Assembly: GCF_031845265.1 (NCBI RefSeq)
Contig: NZ_JAVRBG010000014.1
Span: 26,786-90,785, forward strand
Direction: 5' to 3'
Length of the DNA stretch: 64,000 nucleotides
Source: Mesonia ostreae
Lineage (GTDB): Bacteria; Bacteroidota; Bacteroidia; Flavobacteriales; Flavobacteriaceae
The notes under the pieces were generated by a model. That model was not told where the DNA came from. It did not search any database and saw only the letters and a list, made by a program, of their open reading frames with translations. The translations under genes and the position numbers were made by a program. Positions 9,015 to 18,098 of the stretch are shown in pieces; position 1 is the first letter of the stretch, and each line of letters begins with the position of its first letter.

Positions 9015-9949
9015 TTAATGTTTTTAGGCAAGAAAATCTCTGCCATCATACAACGAGCACTTCCGCCACCCAGGGTTTCTATGGTTTCTAGATCGCTGCT
9101 TAAAATTTCACAATGTTTCTCAATCGCTTCTATTTGTTGAGCGGTAAGACTTTTATGAGCAGTTGCACTCATTACCAAGTACTTTTTATCAAAAGCACCT
9201 TGCACCTGTAACATATTTCCAGCAAATTGATGCATTTGAGCTTCAGTGATAGCAATGATTTCTTTTTTATCCTGCTTAAAGCTTGCGATCACTTTTTTAC
9301 GCTCTTTGGCATCATCAATGGTATCTAAACAAATTACTACAAATTCTTCTGCCAAACACATCATCACATTGGTGTGGTAAATGGCTTTGCGTTCTCCGTT
9401 AACCGTTTGTTTTGCGTTAAAAACGATAGGCATATATTCAAAGTCTTCACAAAACTCTATAAATAAAGCTTCATCAGCACGTTCAGATAAAGCACAATAG
9501 GCTTTTTCGTTGGTGCGATCCAGCAATAAAACTCCGGTTCCTTCCAAGAAAACACTCTCGGCCTCCCCAGCGGTGTAATCCACTATATTATTGATGCCAA
9601 AACCTTTTTCTTCTAAGGTCACAAAGATATCTTCTCTTCGTTCTCGTCTTCTATTTTCGGCGAACATAGGATATAAACCTATATTCCCGTTTTCGTGAAA
9701 CGAAACCCAGTTATTAGGAAAAATAGAGTCCGGCGTGTCATTTTCTAGCTTATCATCCACTACAATTAAGTCTACGCCTACTTTTCTAAGCTTATTCACC
9801 AGCGCATCAAATTCTTTTTGTGCTTTTAGGGTAATGGCTTCTTGCTCTTCATCTATCGACTTCTGAAAATAGTTGTTTACAGCCGTCTCTTCATTCATCC
9901 TAAAATTTACCGGACGAATCATTAATATACTATTCGTTATTTGTTTCAT
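9011..9949 (-). CDS. ctlX: CtlX-type arginine deiminase-fold hydrolase
   Basis: A guanidino-group-modifying enzyme of the amidinotransferase/arginine deiminase fold, close to citrulline-utilisation hydrolase CtlX. With 312 residues, catalytic features visible are the acidic PDSIFPNNW motif (about 73-81), a His in YHTNVMM (H192) and the nucleophilic Cys in GGGSARCM (C300). The frame continues upstream to an ATG at 9988, adding 13 residues. I prefer 9949 because family members usually begin MKQ...ILMIRPVNF. It follows the related hydrolase at 10043 on the same strand. The exact substrate (citrulline, arginine or a methylated form) cannot be read from sequence. Confidence 0.85.
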   Translation of the reverse strand: MKQITNSILMIRPVNFRMNEETAVNNYFQKSIDEEQEAITLKAQKEFDALVNKLRKVGVDLIVVDDKLENDTPDSIFPNNWVSFHENGNIGLYPMFAENRRRERREDIFVTLEEKGFGINNIVDYTAGEAESVFLEGTGVLLLDRTNEKAYCALSERADEALFIEFCEDFEYMPIVFNAKQTVNGERKAIYHTNVMMCLAEEFVVICLDTIDDAKERKKVIASFKQDKKEIIAITEAQMHQFAGNMLQVQGAFDKKYLVMSATAHKSLTAQQIEAIEKHCEILSSDLETIETLGGGSARCMMAEIFLPKNIN

Positions 9950-10042
9950 TCTCATCTGTTTTTTTGGGCGTTCGAGCGGGCTTTCCATTATATCATTTTC
10001 TTAAAAAAAAAGAAAAAGGATGCCATTTCAATCCCTACCGCA

Positions 10043-10957
10043 TTAATCTCGTATTAAAGGCAAGGTAGAGCAACGCAATAAACCTTCCTGTTTAGAAATT
10101 TCTGCATAAGGCACTTCTTCTACAGTAATTCCCTGCGCTCTTAACCACGTGTTTAATCTGGTAAAGTTTTTCTCTGAAATTACTACATCTTCAGCAATAG
10201 AAAAGATGTTGCTGTTCATCGCATACATCTCATCACTATCAATTTCATATACGTTTTCTTTTCCGTAGAAATTAACCAACCATTCATATTCTTCTATATT
10301 TAAAAAACCATTTTTATGAAGAATGGCTTTGTCTTTTCCTACAGGTTGAAAACAGCAATCTAAATGTAAAGCATTCATTCTAGGGTCTGTGGCAGATTTT
10401 CTAAGGTTAAAAGACTTCACTTTTTTCTGCGGAAACATTTCTTGCAAAGCGTGTACCGCCTTCATATTGGTTCTCGCTGTAATGTAATTGCTATAATCGC
10501 TTTCTGTATACGTTCCTACAAAAATATAATCTCCTATAGGCATCACATCGCCTCCTTCAATATGGTGATCTTCTGGAAAGCGGTGTACTTTTTTAGGATT
10601 TATTTGGTCGATTACTTCATGAATGGCATCAATTTCTCTTTCTCTGTCTGGCAAAATATTAGCTTTGAAGAAAATGTCTTCTATCACAAAGCCTATGTCT
10701 CTAGTGAAAATCTGATTGTAATCTTCAATTAATTCGGGTCTAAAAATTTTCACCTCATATTTCTCCAATACTTTTTGAACCGCAGTCATTTCTTTTTCCA
10801 TATCTTCCTCTATGGGATAGGTTCCAGCTTTAATGTATTCAGCCGATTTTGGATCGTAAGCCTCTTCTAAAGTGGGTGTTGGTCCATTGCTATTTGCTAG
10901 TCCTAAAACTACGGCCCTAAGCCGAGAAGTTTCATTAGTAATATGAAGTTTCAACAT
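10043..10957 (-). CDS. DDAH/arginine deiminase-like amidinotransferase-fold enzyme
   Basis: A 304-residue enzyme of the same fold as its downstream neighbour but distinct in sequence. Catalytic residues are clear: TRD (85-87), the substrate-binding EGGD (134-137), His198 in ALHLD and the nucleophile Cys296 in GLLRCSTLPLIR. The family includes dimethylarginine dimethylaminohydrolases and arginine deiminases; the length is closer to DDAH. It hydrolyses a guanidino or methylguanidino group to give citrulline or ornithine-type products. In the minus direction it lies beyond the gltA terminator and about 93 bp before ctlX, probably in one transcript with it. Substrate preference is not decidable here. 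Confidence 0.87.
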   Translation of the reverse strand: MLKLHITNETSRLRAVVLGLANSNGPTPTLEEAYDPKSAEYIKAGTYPIEEDMEKEMTAVQKVLEKYEVKIFRPELIEDYNQIFTRDIGFVIEDIFFKANILPDREREIDAIHEVIDQINPKKVHRFPEDHHIEGGDVMPIGDYIFVGTYTESDYSNYITARTNMKAVHALQEMFPQKKVKSFNLRKSATDPRMNALHLDCCFQPVGKDKAILHKNGFLNIEEYEWLVNFYGKENVYEIDSDEMYAMNSNIFSIAEDVVISEKNFTRLNTWLRAQGITVEEVPYAEISKQEGLLRCSTLPLIRD

Positions 10958-10983
10958 CGATTTTAATTTTTTACAAATATAAA

Positions 10984-11011
10984 AAAAGCTTCATATCTCT
11001 ATGAAGCTTTT
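10984..11011 (-). terminator. gltA terminator
   Basis: A perfect 12-bp inverted repeat (10984-10995 with 11000-11011) with a 4-base loop that reads GAGA on the minus strand, a stable GNRA-type tetraloop. A run of seven A on the plus strand (10981-10987) gives the U-tract in the gltA transcript. It starts 22 bp after the gltA stop. Confidence 0.9.
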
Positions 11012-11033
11012 AACTTTACTTATTTGAGGAGTA

Positions 11034-12323
11034 CTATCTTTTTGAGATGTCTTTAAACTCTCTTAAGTTTTCTCCTGTGTAAACCTGTCTTGGTCGCCCA
11101 ATTGGTTCTTTTTCTAAACGCATCTCTCTCCATTGAGCAATCCATCCTGGCAATCTACCCAAAGCAAACATTACCGTAAACATTTCGGTAGGGATTCCTA
11201 AAGCTCTATAAATAATTCCAGAATAAAAATCTACATTTGGATATAATTTTCTATCTACAAAATAGCTATCTTCTAAAGCTTCTTTTTCTAAACCTTTTGC
11301 GATATCCAACACAGGATCTTCTACCCCTAGTTGTTCTAGAACTTGATCTGCAGATTTTTTAATAATTTTAGCACGTGGGTCAAAATTCTTATATACACGG
11401 TGTCCAAATCCCATTAAACGGAATGGATCTTCTTTGTCTTTGGCTTTTCCCATATATTTTTTGGAATCGCCGCCGTCTTGCTTAATATTTTCTAACATCT
11501 CAATCACCGCTTGATTGGCCCCACCATGAAGTGGTCCCCAAAGAGCAGAAATTCCTGCAGAAATAGAAGCAAACAACCCTGCGTGAGAAGAACCAACGAT
11601 TCTTACTGTAGAGGTCGAACAGTTTTGCTCGTGATCTGCATGTAAGATTAATAATTTATTTAAAGCTGACGAAACCACAGGATCTAAGTCATAATGTTCT
11701 TCGTGTGGTGATTTAAACATCATTTTTAAAATGTTGTCTACATAACCTAAAGAACTATCTCCATAATCTAAAGGCTGTCCGTTTTTCTTTCTAAGTGTCC
11801 AAGCAACTAAAACTGGAAATTTGGCGAGCAACTTAATAATTGCATTGTACATCTCTTCATCTGAGTCTACGTTTACCGCACTTGGATTAAAAGCGATTAA
11901 AGCACTCGTTAAAGAAGATAAAACTCCCATTGGATGAGCCGATTTTGGAAAACCATCTAAGATCTTCTTCATCTCTTCATCTACATGAGATTCTTTTTTA
12001 ATGTCTTTATACAGCTTGTCTAATTGCTCTTGTGTTGGCAATTCTCCAAAAATTAACAAATAAGCTACTTCTAAAAAACTCGCTTTATCTGCTAATTCTT
12101 CAATAGAATAACCACGGTAACGTAAAATCCCCTTTTCTCCATTTAAGAATGTAATCGCACTTTTGCAAGATCCAGTATTTTTATATCCTGGATCTAGTGT
12201 AATTAATCCTCCCGTATCTGCTCTTAAAGATTTAATCTCGATAGCAACCTCGTTCTCGGTTCCTACAACTACTGGAAACTCATATTTTTTCCCGTCTAGT
12301 TCTATAGTAGCTTTATTTGACAT
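11034..12323 (-). CDS. gltA: Citrate synthase
   Basis: Condenses acetyl-CoA with oxaloacetate to citrate, the entry step of the TCA cycle. The 429 residues match the type II (Gram-negative hexameric) length. Visible motifs include HADHEQNCSTSTVR, the active-site region GPLHGGANQAV and FGHRVYKNFDPRAKI with the catalytic His. The catalytic Asp region VDFYSGIIY follows. It is transcribed away from eno, which has its own terminator between the two, and is followed by a strong hairpin terminator. No truncation or odd residue is seen. The close linkage of gltA, eno and carA downstream of rplQ is an arrangement I recall from other Flavobacteriaceae. Confidence 0.98.
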   Translation of the reverse strand: MSNKATIELDGKKYEFPVVVGTENEVAIEIKSLRADTGGLITLDPGYKNTGSCKSAITFLNGEKGILRYRGYSIEELADKASFLEVAYLLIFGELPTQEQLDKLYKDIKKESHVDEEMKKILDGFPKSAHPMGVLSSLTSALIAFNPSAVNVDSDEEMYNAIIKLLAKFPVLVAWTLRKKNGQPLDYGDSSLGYVDNILKMMFKSPHEEHYDLDPVVSSALNKLLILHADHEQNCSTSTVRIVGSSHAGLFASISAGISALWGPLHGGANQAVIEMLENIKQDGGDSKKYMGKAKDKEDPFRLMGFGHRVYKNFDPRAKIIKKSADQVLEQLGVEDPVLDIAKGLEKEALEDSYFVDRKLYPNVDFYSGIIYRALGIPTEMFTVMFALGRLPGWIAQWREMRLEKEPIGRPRQVYTGENLREFKDISKR

Positions 12324-12462
12324 ATATCTGATCTATTTTTTTATTTTAAGTTCTGCTAATTTACAAAAAATACATTTAATTGTTAAATAAATGCTCTTGT
12401 AAATTTGCTCAAAGAGCCTGTATTGCTGTTAATTTATTCTTAAGTCAATTTATTTTGCAAAT

Positions 12463-12497
12463 AAAAAAGCTTTACGATAAAGTGAAGCTTTTTTTTT
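12463..12497 (-). terminator. eno terminator
   Basis: An inverted repeat with arms 12463-12475 and 12482-12494 (one G-T pair) and a 6-base loop. A plus-strand A-run at 12463-12468 gives the U-tract in the minus transcript. It lies 21 bp after the eno stop and separates eno from gltA. Confidence 0.85.
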
Positions 12498-12517
12498 AAC
12501 TGATTTTGCACGCTGAA

Positions 12518-13804
12518 TTAGATTTTAAAAGCCGCCCTTTTGGGGTAATACGCAACAGCCCCTAATTCTTCTTCAATACGTAATAATTGGTTGTATTTGG
12601 CCATACGATCACTTCGTGAAGCAGAGCCAGTTTTAATTTGACCCGTGTTTAAAGCTACAGCTAAATCTGCAATGGTATTGTCTTCAGTTTCTCCAGAACG
12701 GTGAGACATTACCGAAGTAAAGCCTGCATTATGCGCCATATTAACGGCAGCAATGGTTTCGGTTAAAGTACCTATTTGATTCACTTTAATAAGTATGGAA
12801 TTGGCGATATTTTCTTTAATTCCCTTTCCTAATCGTTCTACATTGGTGACGAATAAATCATCACCTACTAATTGTACTTTATCTCCAATCTTTTCGGTTA
12901 GTATTTTCCAGCCTTCCCAGTCGTTTTCATCCATTCCATCTTCAATAGAAAGAATAGGATAATTTTGACTTAATTCAGTCAAATACTCCGCTTGCTCTTC
13001 ACTACTTCTCACCTTTCCTGAGTCTCCTTCAAATTTCTTGTAATTATAGTTTCCGTCTTCGTAGAATTCCGCGGCAGCGCAATCTAAAGCCAACATAATT
13101 TCTGTACCAAAAGAATAACCTGCGTTTTCTACCGCCAATTTAATACTATCTAAAGCATCTTCTGTTCCCTTAAGTGTTGGTGCAAACCCACCTTCATCTC
13201 CTACTGCAGTACTTAAATTTCTATCGTGTAAAACCTTTTTTAGCTGATGAAAAATCTCTGTTCCCATTTGTAAAGCTTCCGTAAAGGTTTCGGCTAAAAC
13301 AGGCATAATCATAAATTCCTGAAAAGCGATAGGTGCGTCACTATGAGAACCTCCATTAATAATATTCATCATAGGAACGGGAAGCGTTTTTGCGCTTACA
13401 CCGCCTACATAACGATATAACGGCAATCCAAGCTCATTCGCCGCAGCTTTTGCTACTGCAAGAGAAACGCCTAAAATCGCATTGGCTCCTAATTTTGATT
13501 TATTGGGAGTTCCATCTAAATCGATCATCATTTGATCTATGGCTGCTTGTTCAAATACCGAGTGTCCCATCAAATGATTGGCAATATCTACATTTACATG
13601 CTCAACGGCTTTTAAAACTCCTTTTCCTTGATAATTTTTGCCGCCATCTCTAAGCTCTACAGCTTCGTGTTCTCCTGTTGAAGCTCCAGAGGGAACTGCT
13701 GCTCTTCCCAAAATTCCGTTTTCTGTGATTACATCTACTTCTACAGTTGGGTTACCACGAGAGTCAAAGATTTGCCTGGCATGGATTTGTATAATTAAGC
13801 TCAT
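12518..13804 (-). CDS. eno: Enolase
   Basis: Interconverts 2-phosphoglycerate and phosphoenolpyruvate in glycolysis and gluconeogenesis; a Mg-dependent cytoplasmic enzyme. The 428 residues match the usual length. The N-terminal ARQIFDSRGNPTVEVDV, the catalytic GDEGGFAP loop, the metal-ligand segments LALDCAA, SIEDGMDE and VGDDLFVTN, and SHRSGETED with the substrate-binding Arg-Ser are all intact. It starts 47 bp after carA on the same strand without an obvious terminator between, so read-through from carA is likely. A strong terminator follows. Confidence 0.98.
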   Translation of the reverse strand: MSLIIQIHARQIFDSRGNPTVEVDVITENGILGRAAVPSGASTGEHEAVELRDGGKNYQGKGVLKAVEHVNVDIANHLMGHSVFEQAAIDQMMIDLDGTPNKSKLGANAILGVSLAVAKAAANELGLPLYRYVGGVSAKTLPVPMMNIINGGSHSDAPIAFQEFMIMPVLAETFTEALQMGTEIFHQLKKVLHDRNLSTAVGDEGGFAPTLKGTEDALDSIKLAVENAGYSFGTEIMLALDCAAAEFYEDGNYNYKKFEGDSGKVRSSEEQAEYLTELSQNYPILSIEDGMDENDWEGWKILTEKIGDKVQLVGDDLFVTNVERLGKGIKENIANSILIKVNQIGTLTETIAAVNMAHNAGFTSVMSHRSGETEDNTIADLAVALNTGQIKTGSASRSDRMAKYNQLLRIEEELGAVAYYPKRAAFKI

Positions 13805-13851
13805 ATAATTTATTATTTTTCGTCTACAAAATAATATTTTCTTAGAATAAT

Positions 13852-14964
13852 CTAAGCTTTAGACTGATTGATATTTTCTATAAATTGATCGAATAAATAC
13901 GAAGCATCATGTGGCCCTGGACTAGCTTCTGGATGGTATTGAACCGAGAAACAGTTTTTATTCTTCATTTTTAATCCCGCCACTGTCTCATCATTAAGAT
14001 GAATGTGTGTGATTTCTAGATTTTCATTTGTTTCCAGTTCTTCTTTATTCACAGTAAAACCATGATTTTGAGAAGTAATTTCACCTTTTCCGGTAACTAG
14101 GTTCTTTACAGGATGATTTATTCCTCTATGTCCGTTATGCATTTTATAAGTAGAAACTCCATTTGCTATCGCAATAATTTGATGTCCTAGACAAATACCA
14201 AATAAAGGTTTATCCTCTTTTATGATATTTTTAGCTAGTTCAATCGCTTCTGAAAGAGGCTCTGGATCCCCTGGACCATTAGAAAGAAAAAATCCATCTG
14301 GATTAAATTTATTCATTTGCTCGTAGGTAGCATTGTAGGGAAATACTTTGATGTAGCAATCTCTACTAGCCAAGTTTCTTAAAATGTTCTTTTTAATACC
14401 AACATCCAAGGCCGCAATTTTATATTTGGCACGCTCTTCTCCTATAAAGTAAGGTTGAGTCGTAGAAACTTTAGAAGCCAACTCTAAACCATCCATATGA
14501 GGTTTACTGGCAAGTTCTTCCTTAAGCGCATCAATAGCATCTATCTTTGTGCTTATCACAGCATTCATAGCTCCGTGATCTCTAATGTACGCTACTAAAG
14601 CTCTCGTATCTACATCTGAAATTGCGAGTAACTTGTTGATTTCTAAAAACTCTCTTAGACTTAAATCTGCCTTTGACCTTGAATAATTGTAGCTAAAGTT
14701 TTTACAAATTAAGCCAGAAATTTTTATTCCATCAGACTCTACTTCTTCGGTTTGGGTACCATAATTACCAATATGTGCATTGGTGGCCACCATGAGTTGA
14801 CCGTAATAAGATGGGTCTGTGAAAATCTCTTGATAGCCGGTCATCCCAGTATTAAAACAAACCTCTCCAAAAGCACTTCCTTCTTGATTTCCTATTACTT
14901 TACCCCAAAAAATAGTGCCGTCTTCTAATAATAACAACGCTTTTTTACGAATTTGATACTTCAT
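13852..14964 (-). CDS. carA: Carbamoyl-phosphate synthase small subunit
   Basis: Glutaminase subunit that supplies ammonia to CarB for carbamoyl phosphate, feeding arginine and pyrimidine synthesis. Across 370 residues, the N-terminal CPSase domain (FGEVCFNTGMTGYQEIFTDPS) is followed by a class I glutamine amidotransferase domain. The catalytic triad is visible: Cys258 in FGICLGHQ, and His344 and Glu346 in QYHPEASPGPHD. carB is not in the window. carA lies directly after rplQ in the minus direction but is separated from it by a strong terminator, so a promoter of its own is expected in the 91-bp gap; I did not find a clear one. Confidence 0.97.
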   Translation of the reverse strand: MKYQIRKKALLLLEDGTIFWGKVIGNQEGSAFGEVCFNTGMTGYQEIFTDPSYYGQLMVATNAHIGNYGTQTEEVESDGIKISGLICKNFSYNYSRSKADLSLREFLEINKLLAISDVDTRALVAYIRDHGAMNAVISTKIDAIDALKEELASKPHMDGLELASKVSTTQPYFIGEERAKYKIAALDVGIKKNILRNLASRDCYIKVFPYNATYEQMNKFNPDGFFLSNGPGDPEPLSEAIELAKNIIKEDKPLFGICLGHQIIAIANGVSTYKMHNGHRGINHPVKNLVTGKGEITSQNHGFTVNKEELETNENLEITHIHLNDETVAGLKMKNKNCFSVQYHPEASPGPHDASYLFDQFIENINQSKA

Positions 14965-14995
14965 TGTGTATAGTATTGATATGAATAAAAAGGTT

Positions 14996-15032
14996 AAAAA
15001 AAAAGGATAAACTACTAGAGCTTATCCTTTTT
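14996..15032 (-). terminator. Terminator of the ribosomal protein cluster
   Basis: A perfect 11-bp inverted repeat (15000-15010 with 15022-15032) and an 11-base loop, followed in the minus direction by a run of nine A on the plus strand (14996-15004), which gives a long U-tract. It lies 24 bp after the rplQ stop and marks the end of the S10-spc-alpha transcript. Confidence 0.92.
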
Positions 15033-15055
15033 AAAATATTTATTTAAGAATCATC

Positions 15056-15550
15056 TTACTCTTCTTCTTTAGATGAATCTTCTTTTTTTGTAGTCTCTGC
15101 ATTAGCTTCAGTAGCTTTTGCTGAAGATTTTCCACGTCTACTACGACGTGTAGAAGATTTCTTCTTAGTAGTTCCTGAAACATTGTAAATTTCATTAAAG
15201 TCTACCAATTCGATAAGTGCCATATCTGCATTATCTCCAAGACGATTACCTAATTTAATAATACGTGTATATCCTCCTGGTCTATCTCCTACTTTAGGTG
15301 CTACTTCTCTAAACAATTCTGAAACAGCATACTTATCACGCAATTTTGAAAAGACAAGTCTTCTGTTATGCGTAGTATCTTCTTTTGATTTTGTCACTAA
15401 AGGCTCTACAAATTGCTTTAAAGCTTTCGCTTTTGCTACCGTAGTATTAATGCGTTTATGCTCAATTAAAGAAGCTGCCATATTTGCAAGCATTGCTTTA
15501 CGATGCGCAGTTTTTCTACCTAAATGATTTATTTTTTTTCCGTGTCTCAT
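15056..15550 (-). CDS. rplQ: 50S ribosomal protein L17
   Basis: Large-subunit protein near the peptide exit tunnel. The conserved N-terminus MRHGKKINHLGRKTAHRKAM and the TTVAKAKALK and TRIIKLGNRLGDNADMA segments identify it. At 164 residues it is longer than the roughly 127 of E. coli, because of a charged Ser/Lys/Glu-rich C-terminal tail from about residue 127 that should be disordered; such tails are common in Bacteroidota L17. It is the last gene of the cluster, just before a strong terminator, as in most bacteria where rpoA-rplQ ends the alpha operon. Confidence 0.98.
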   Translation of the reverse strand: MRHGKKINHLGRKTAHRKAMLANMAASLIEHKRINTTVAKAKALKQFVEPLVTKSKEDTTHNRRLVFSKLRDKYAVSELFREVAPKVGDRPGGYTRIIKLGNRLGDNADMALIELVDFNEIYNVSGTTKKKSSTRRSRRGKSSAKATEANAETTKKEDSSKEEE

Positions 15551-15615
15551 GACATTTTTATTTAATCATCATCTTGCTACCAAACTCATTAAGATGAGGA
15601 GCAAAATATGACGTA

Positions 15616-16608
15616 TTAATCTTTATCTAATTTGTATTTTGAAAGATCCATTCCGAAATTAAGACCTTTAACGTTCACCAGTTCTTCTAGCTCTGTTAAA
15701 GATTTCTTTCCGAAGTTACGGAACTTCATCAAGTCATTTTTATTATAAGATACTAAGTCTCCTAAGGTGTCTACTTCTGCAGCCTTCAAACAGTTAAGCG
15801 CTCTTACAGATAGATCTAAATCTACCAGTTTTGTCTTAAGCAATTGACGCATATGTAAAGATTCTTCGTCATAGGTTTCCGTCTGAGCGATTTCATCTGC
15901 TTCTAGCGTAATTCTCTCATCCGAGAATAACATAAAGTGGTGAATTAAAATCTTCGCAGCTTCCGTTAAGGCATCTTTAGGATGTATAGAACCATCTGTA
16001 CTGATTTCGAAAACTAATTTTTCGTAATCTGTTTTCTGCTCTACACGAAAGTTTTCAATACTATATTTAACGTTCTTTATAGGCGTATAAATAGAGTCTG
16101 TATAAATTGTTCCTAAAGGCGCATTACCTTTTTTATTCTCTTCTGCAGGAACATAACCTCTACCTTTATCGATAGTAAGTTCTATATTAAGGTTCACACT
16201 TTTCTCCAAGTTACAAAGTACCAAATCTGGGTTTAATACTTGAAATCCAGAAATAAACTTCTGAAAATCTCCAGCTGTAATTTGATCTTTACCAGATAAA
16301 GAGATCGTAACACTTTCGTTATCAATATCTTCTATTTGCCTTTTGAAACGCACTTGTTTCAAATTCAAAATAATTTCTGTAACGTCTTCTACAACTCCAG
16401 AAATGGTAGAAAATTCGTGATCTACACCTTCTATACGTAGAGAAGTAATTGCGAATCCTTCAAGAGAGGATAACAGTACTCTCCTTAAAGCGTTACCAAC
16501 TGTTAATCCGTAACCCGGTTCTAAAGGACGAAATTCAAATTTCCCTTCAAACTCGGTTGAATCGATCATGATAACTTTATCGGGCTTCTGAAAATTTAGT
16601 ATGGCCAT
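15616..16608 (-). CDS. rpoA: RNA polymerase alpha subunit
   Basis: Scaffold for RNA polymerase assembly and contact point for upstream DNA and activators. The 330-residue product has the N-terminal domain (FEFRPLEPGYGLTVGNALRR, then LLSSLEG) and a C-terminal domain with the HhH motif (LGDLVSYNKNDLMKFRNFGKKSL). The open frame extends 19 codons further up to 16665, overlapping rpsD. I chose the ATG at 16608 (MAILNFQKPDKV) because it matches the family N-terminus and leaves a 22-bp gap after rpsD. Part of the alpha operon rpmJ-rpsM-rpsK-rpsD-rpoA-rplQ. Confidence 0.98.
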   Translation of the reverse strand: MAILNFQKPDKVIMIDSTEFEGKFEFRPLEPGYGLTVGNALRRVLLSSLEGFAITSLRIEGVDHEFSTISGVVEDVTEIILNLKQVRFKRQIEDIDNESVTISLSGKDQITAGDFQKFISGFQVLNPDLVLCNLEKSVNLNIELTIDKGRGYVPAEENKKGNAPLGTIYTDSIYTPIKNVKYSIENFRVEQKTDYEKLVFEISTDGSIHPKDALTEAAKILIHHFMLFSDERITLEADEIAQTETYDEESLHMRQLLKTKLVDLDLSVRALNCLKAAEVDTLGDLVSYNKNDLMKFRNFGKKSLTELEELVNVKGLNFGMDLSKYKLDKD

Positions 16609-16630
16609 ATTTTGAGTTCTGTCAATTAAA

Positions 16631-17236
16631 TTATTTCGAATACAATTCGACGATGAGTTGTTCATTTATAGTTACTGGAATCTGAATACGTGAAGGAACA
16701 GAAACAAATGTACCTTCTTTCTTTTCACCATTCCAAGTAATCCACTCATATACTGCACTAGAGTTTTCTAATGAAGACTGAATAGCTGTTAGCGATTTAG
16801 ATTTCTCTCTCACTCCTACTACATCTCCAGCTTTTAACTGATAAGAAGGAATATTTACACGTTCATTATTTACAGTAATATGTCTATGAGAAACCAATTG
16901 TCTAGCTCCGTTTCTAGAAGGAGAAATTCCCATTCTAAATACTACGTTGTCTAAACGAGATTCACACAATTGCAACAACACCTCTCCAGTAATCCCTTGA
17001 GCTGCATTTGCTTTTTTAAACATACCTCTAAATTGACGCTCCAATATACCGTAGGTATATTTTGCTTTTTGCTTTTCCATTAACTGGATAGCATATTCAG
17101 ATTTTTTTCCACGACGTCTATTATTACCGTGTTGACCTGGAGGATAATTTCTTTTTTCAAAAGATTTATCATCTCCAAAAATAGCTTCACCAAACTTTCG
17201 AGCTATTTTAGTTTTTGGACCAGTATATCTTGCCAT
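16631..17236 (-). CDS. rpsD: 30S ribosomal protein S4
   Basis: Primary 16S rRNA-binding protein that nucleates small-subunit assembly and helps keep decoding accurate. At 201 residues it has the usual N-terminal region (MARYTGPKTKIARKFGE, then NYPPGQHG) and the S4 RNA-binding domain (RLDNVVFRMGISPSRNGARQLVSHRHI). The N-terminal region lacks the four-cysteine zinc site present in C+ forms of S4, so this is the zinc-free type. It sits between rpsK and rpoA in the alpha operon. The 92-bp gap to rpsK is longer than most in the cluster and shows no clear hairpin. Confidence 0.98.
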   Translation of the reverse strand: MARYTGPKTKIARKFGEAIFGDDKSFEKRNYPPGQHGNNRRRGKKSEYAIQLMEKQKAKYTYGILERQFRGMFKKANAAQGITGEVLLQLCESRLDNVVFRMGISPSRNGARQLVSHRHITVNNERVNIPSYQLKAGDVVGVREKSKSLTAIQSSLENSSAVYEWITWNGEKKEGTFVSVPSRIQIPVTINEQLIVELYSK

Positions 17237-17328
17237 ATATTTATTCTTTTTAGAAGGTGATTATGAATTAAGGTCTTACTTTTAATCCTTCGATAATCGT
17301 AGTCTCCCTCTTGTTTATACTTTTATTA

Positions 17329-17712
17329 TTATACTCTACGTCTCTTAGGAGGACGACACCCGTTGTGAGGAATTGGTGTAATATCGATAATCTCTGTTAC
17401 TTCAATCCCTGCATTATGCAATGATCTTATAGCAGATTCTCTACCATTACCAGGTCCTTTCACATATACTTTTACTTTTCTAAGTCCAGCTTCGTGTGCT
17501 ACTTTTGTTGCATCTTCTGCAGCTAATTGAGCAGCGTAAGGAGTATTTTTCTTACTTCCTCTAAAGCCCATTTTTCCTGCTGAAGACCAAGCAATTACAT
17601 CACCACCCTTATTAGTTAAAGAAACGATGATGTTATTGAATGAAGCCGAAATATGTGCTTCTCCAAAAGACTCAACGATTACTTTACGTTTTTTATTTGT
17701 TGACTTTGCCAT
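17329..17712 (-). CDS. rpsK: 30S ribosomal protein S11
   Basis: Platform protein of the small subunit, near the mRNA exit and the Shine-Dalgarno cleft. Identified by AHISASFNNIIVSLTNKGGDVIAWSS-type N-terminal strands, GSKKNTPYAAQLAAEDA and the C-terminal PIPHNGCRPPKRRRV. The 127 residues match the family. It follows rpsM by 9 bp in the alpha operon. In Bacteroidota the surrounding platform is linked to occlusion of the anti-Shine-Dalgarno sequence, which fits the lack of SD motifs upstream of genes in this window. Confidence 0.98.
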   Translation of the reverse strand: MAKSTNKKRKVIVESFGEAHISASFNNIIVSLTNKGGDVIAWSSAGKMGFRGSKKNTPYAAQLAAEDATKVAHEAGLRKVKVYVKGPGNGRESAIRSLHNAGIEVTEIIDITPIPHNGCRPPKRRRV

Positions 17713-17721
17713 GGTTACTTA

Positions 17722-18096
17722 TTATTTAGTTGCTTTTTTCTTGTTCGCAACTGTTTTTCTTTTTCCTTTACGTGTTCTAGAGTTATTTTTTGTACGCTGA
17801 CCTCTAAGCGGTAAACCTACTCTATGTCTAATTCCTCTATAACAACCGATATCCATTAAACGCTTTATGTTTAACTGAACTTCAGAACGTAATTCACCTT
17901 CAATTGTATAAGTACCAATAGCTTCACGAATCCTTCCGATCTCTTCATCAGTCCAATCTGAAACTTTTGTACTTTCGTCTACTTTGGCATTCTTAAGGAC
18001 TTCTTGAGCTCTACTTTTGCCAACTCCGAAGATATAGGTTAATGCTATAACTCCTCGCTTTTGTTTCGGTATATCAACACCTGCTATTCTTGCCAT
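17722..18096 (-). CDS. rpsM: 30S ribosomal protein S13
   Basis: Small-subunit head protein that contacts the P-site tRNA and forms bridges to L5. Recognised by MARIAGVDIPKQKRG at the start, the helix-hairpin-helix IFGVGKSRAQEVL and the basic C-terminal RHRVGLPLRGQRTKNNSRTR. The 124 residues are standard, with a Lys-rich tail. It begins 2 bp after the rpmJ stop codon and is followed by rpsK 9 bp later, so translation of these genes is likely coupled. Confidence 0.98.
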   Translation of the reverse strand: MARIAGVDIPKQKRGVIALTYIFGVGKSRAQEVLKNAKVDESTKVSDWTDEEIGRIREAIGTYTIEGELRSEVQLNIKRLMDIGCYRGIRHRVGLPLRGQRTKNNSRTRKGKRKTVANKKKATK

Positions 18097-18098
18097 AA

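Noticed and set aside
9989..10042. Attenuator between the two amidinotransferase-fold genes
   Set aside because: The gap has an A-rich run but no inverted repeat of useful length.
16609..16665. N-terminal extension of rpoA
   Set aside because: It overlaps rpsD and adds 19 residues not found in RpoA proteins; the ATG at 16608 gives the canonical start.
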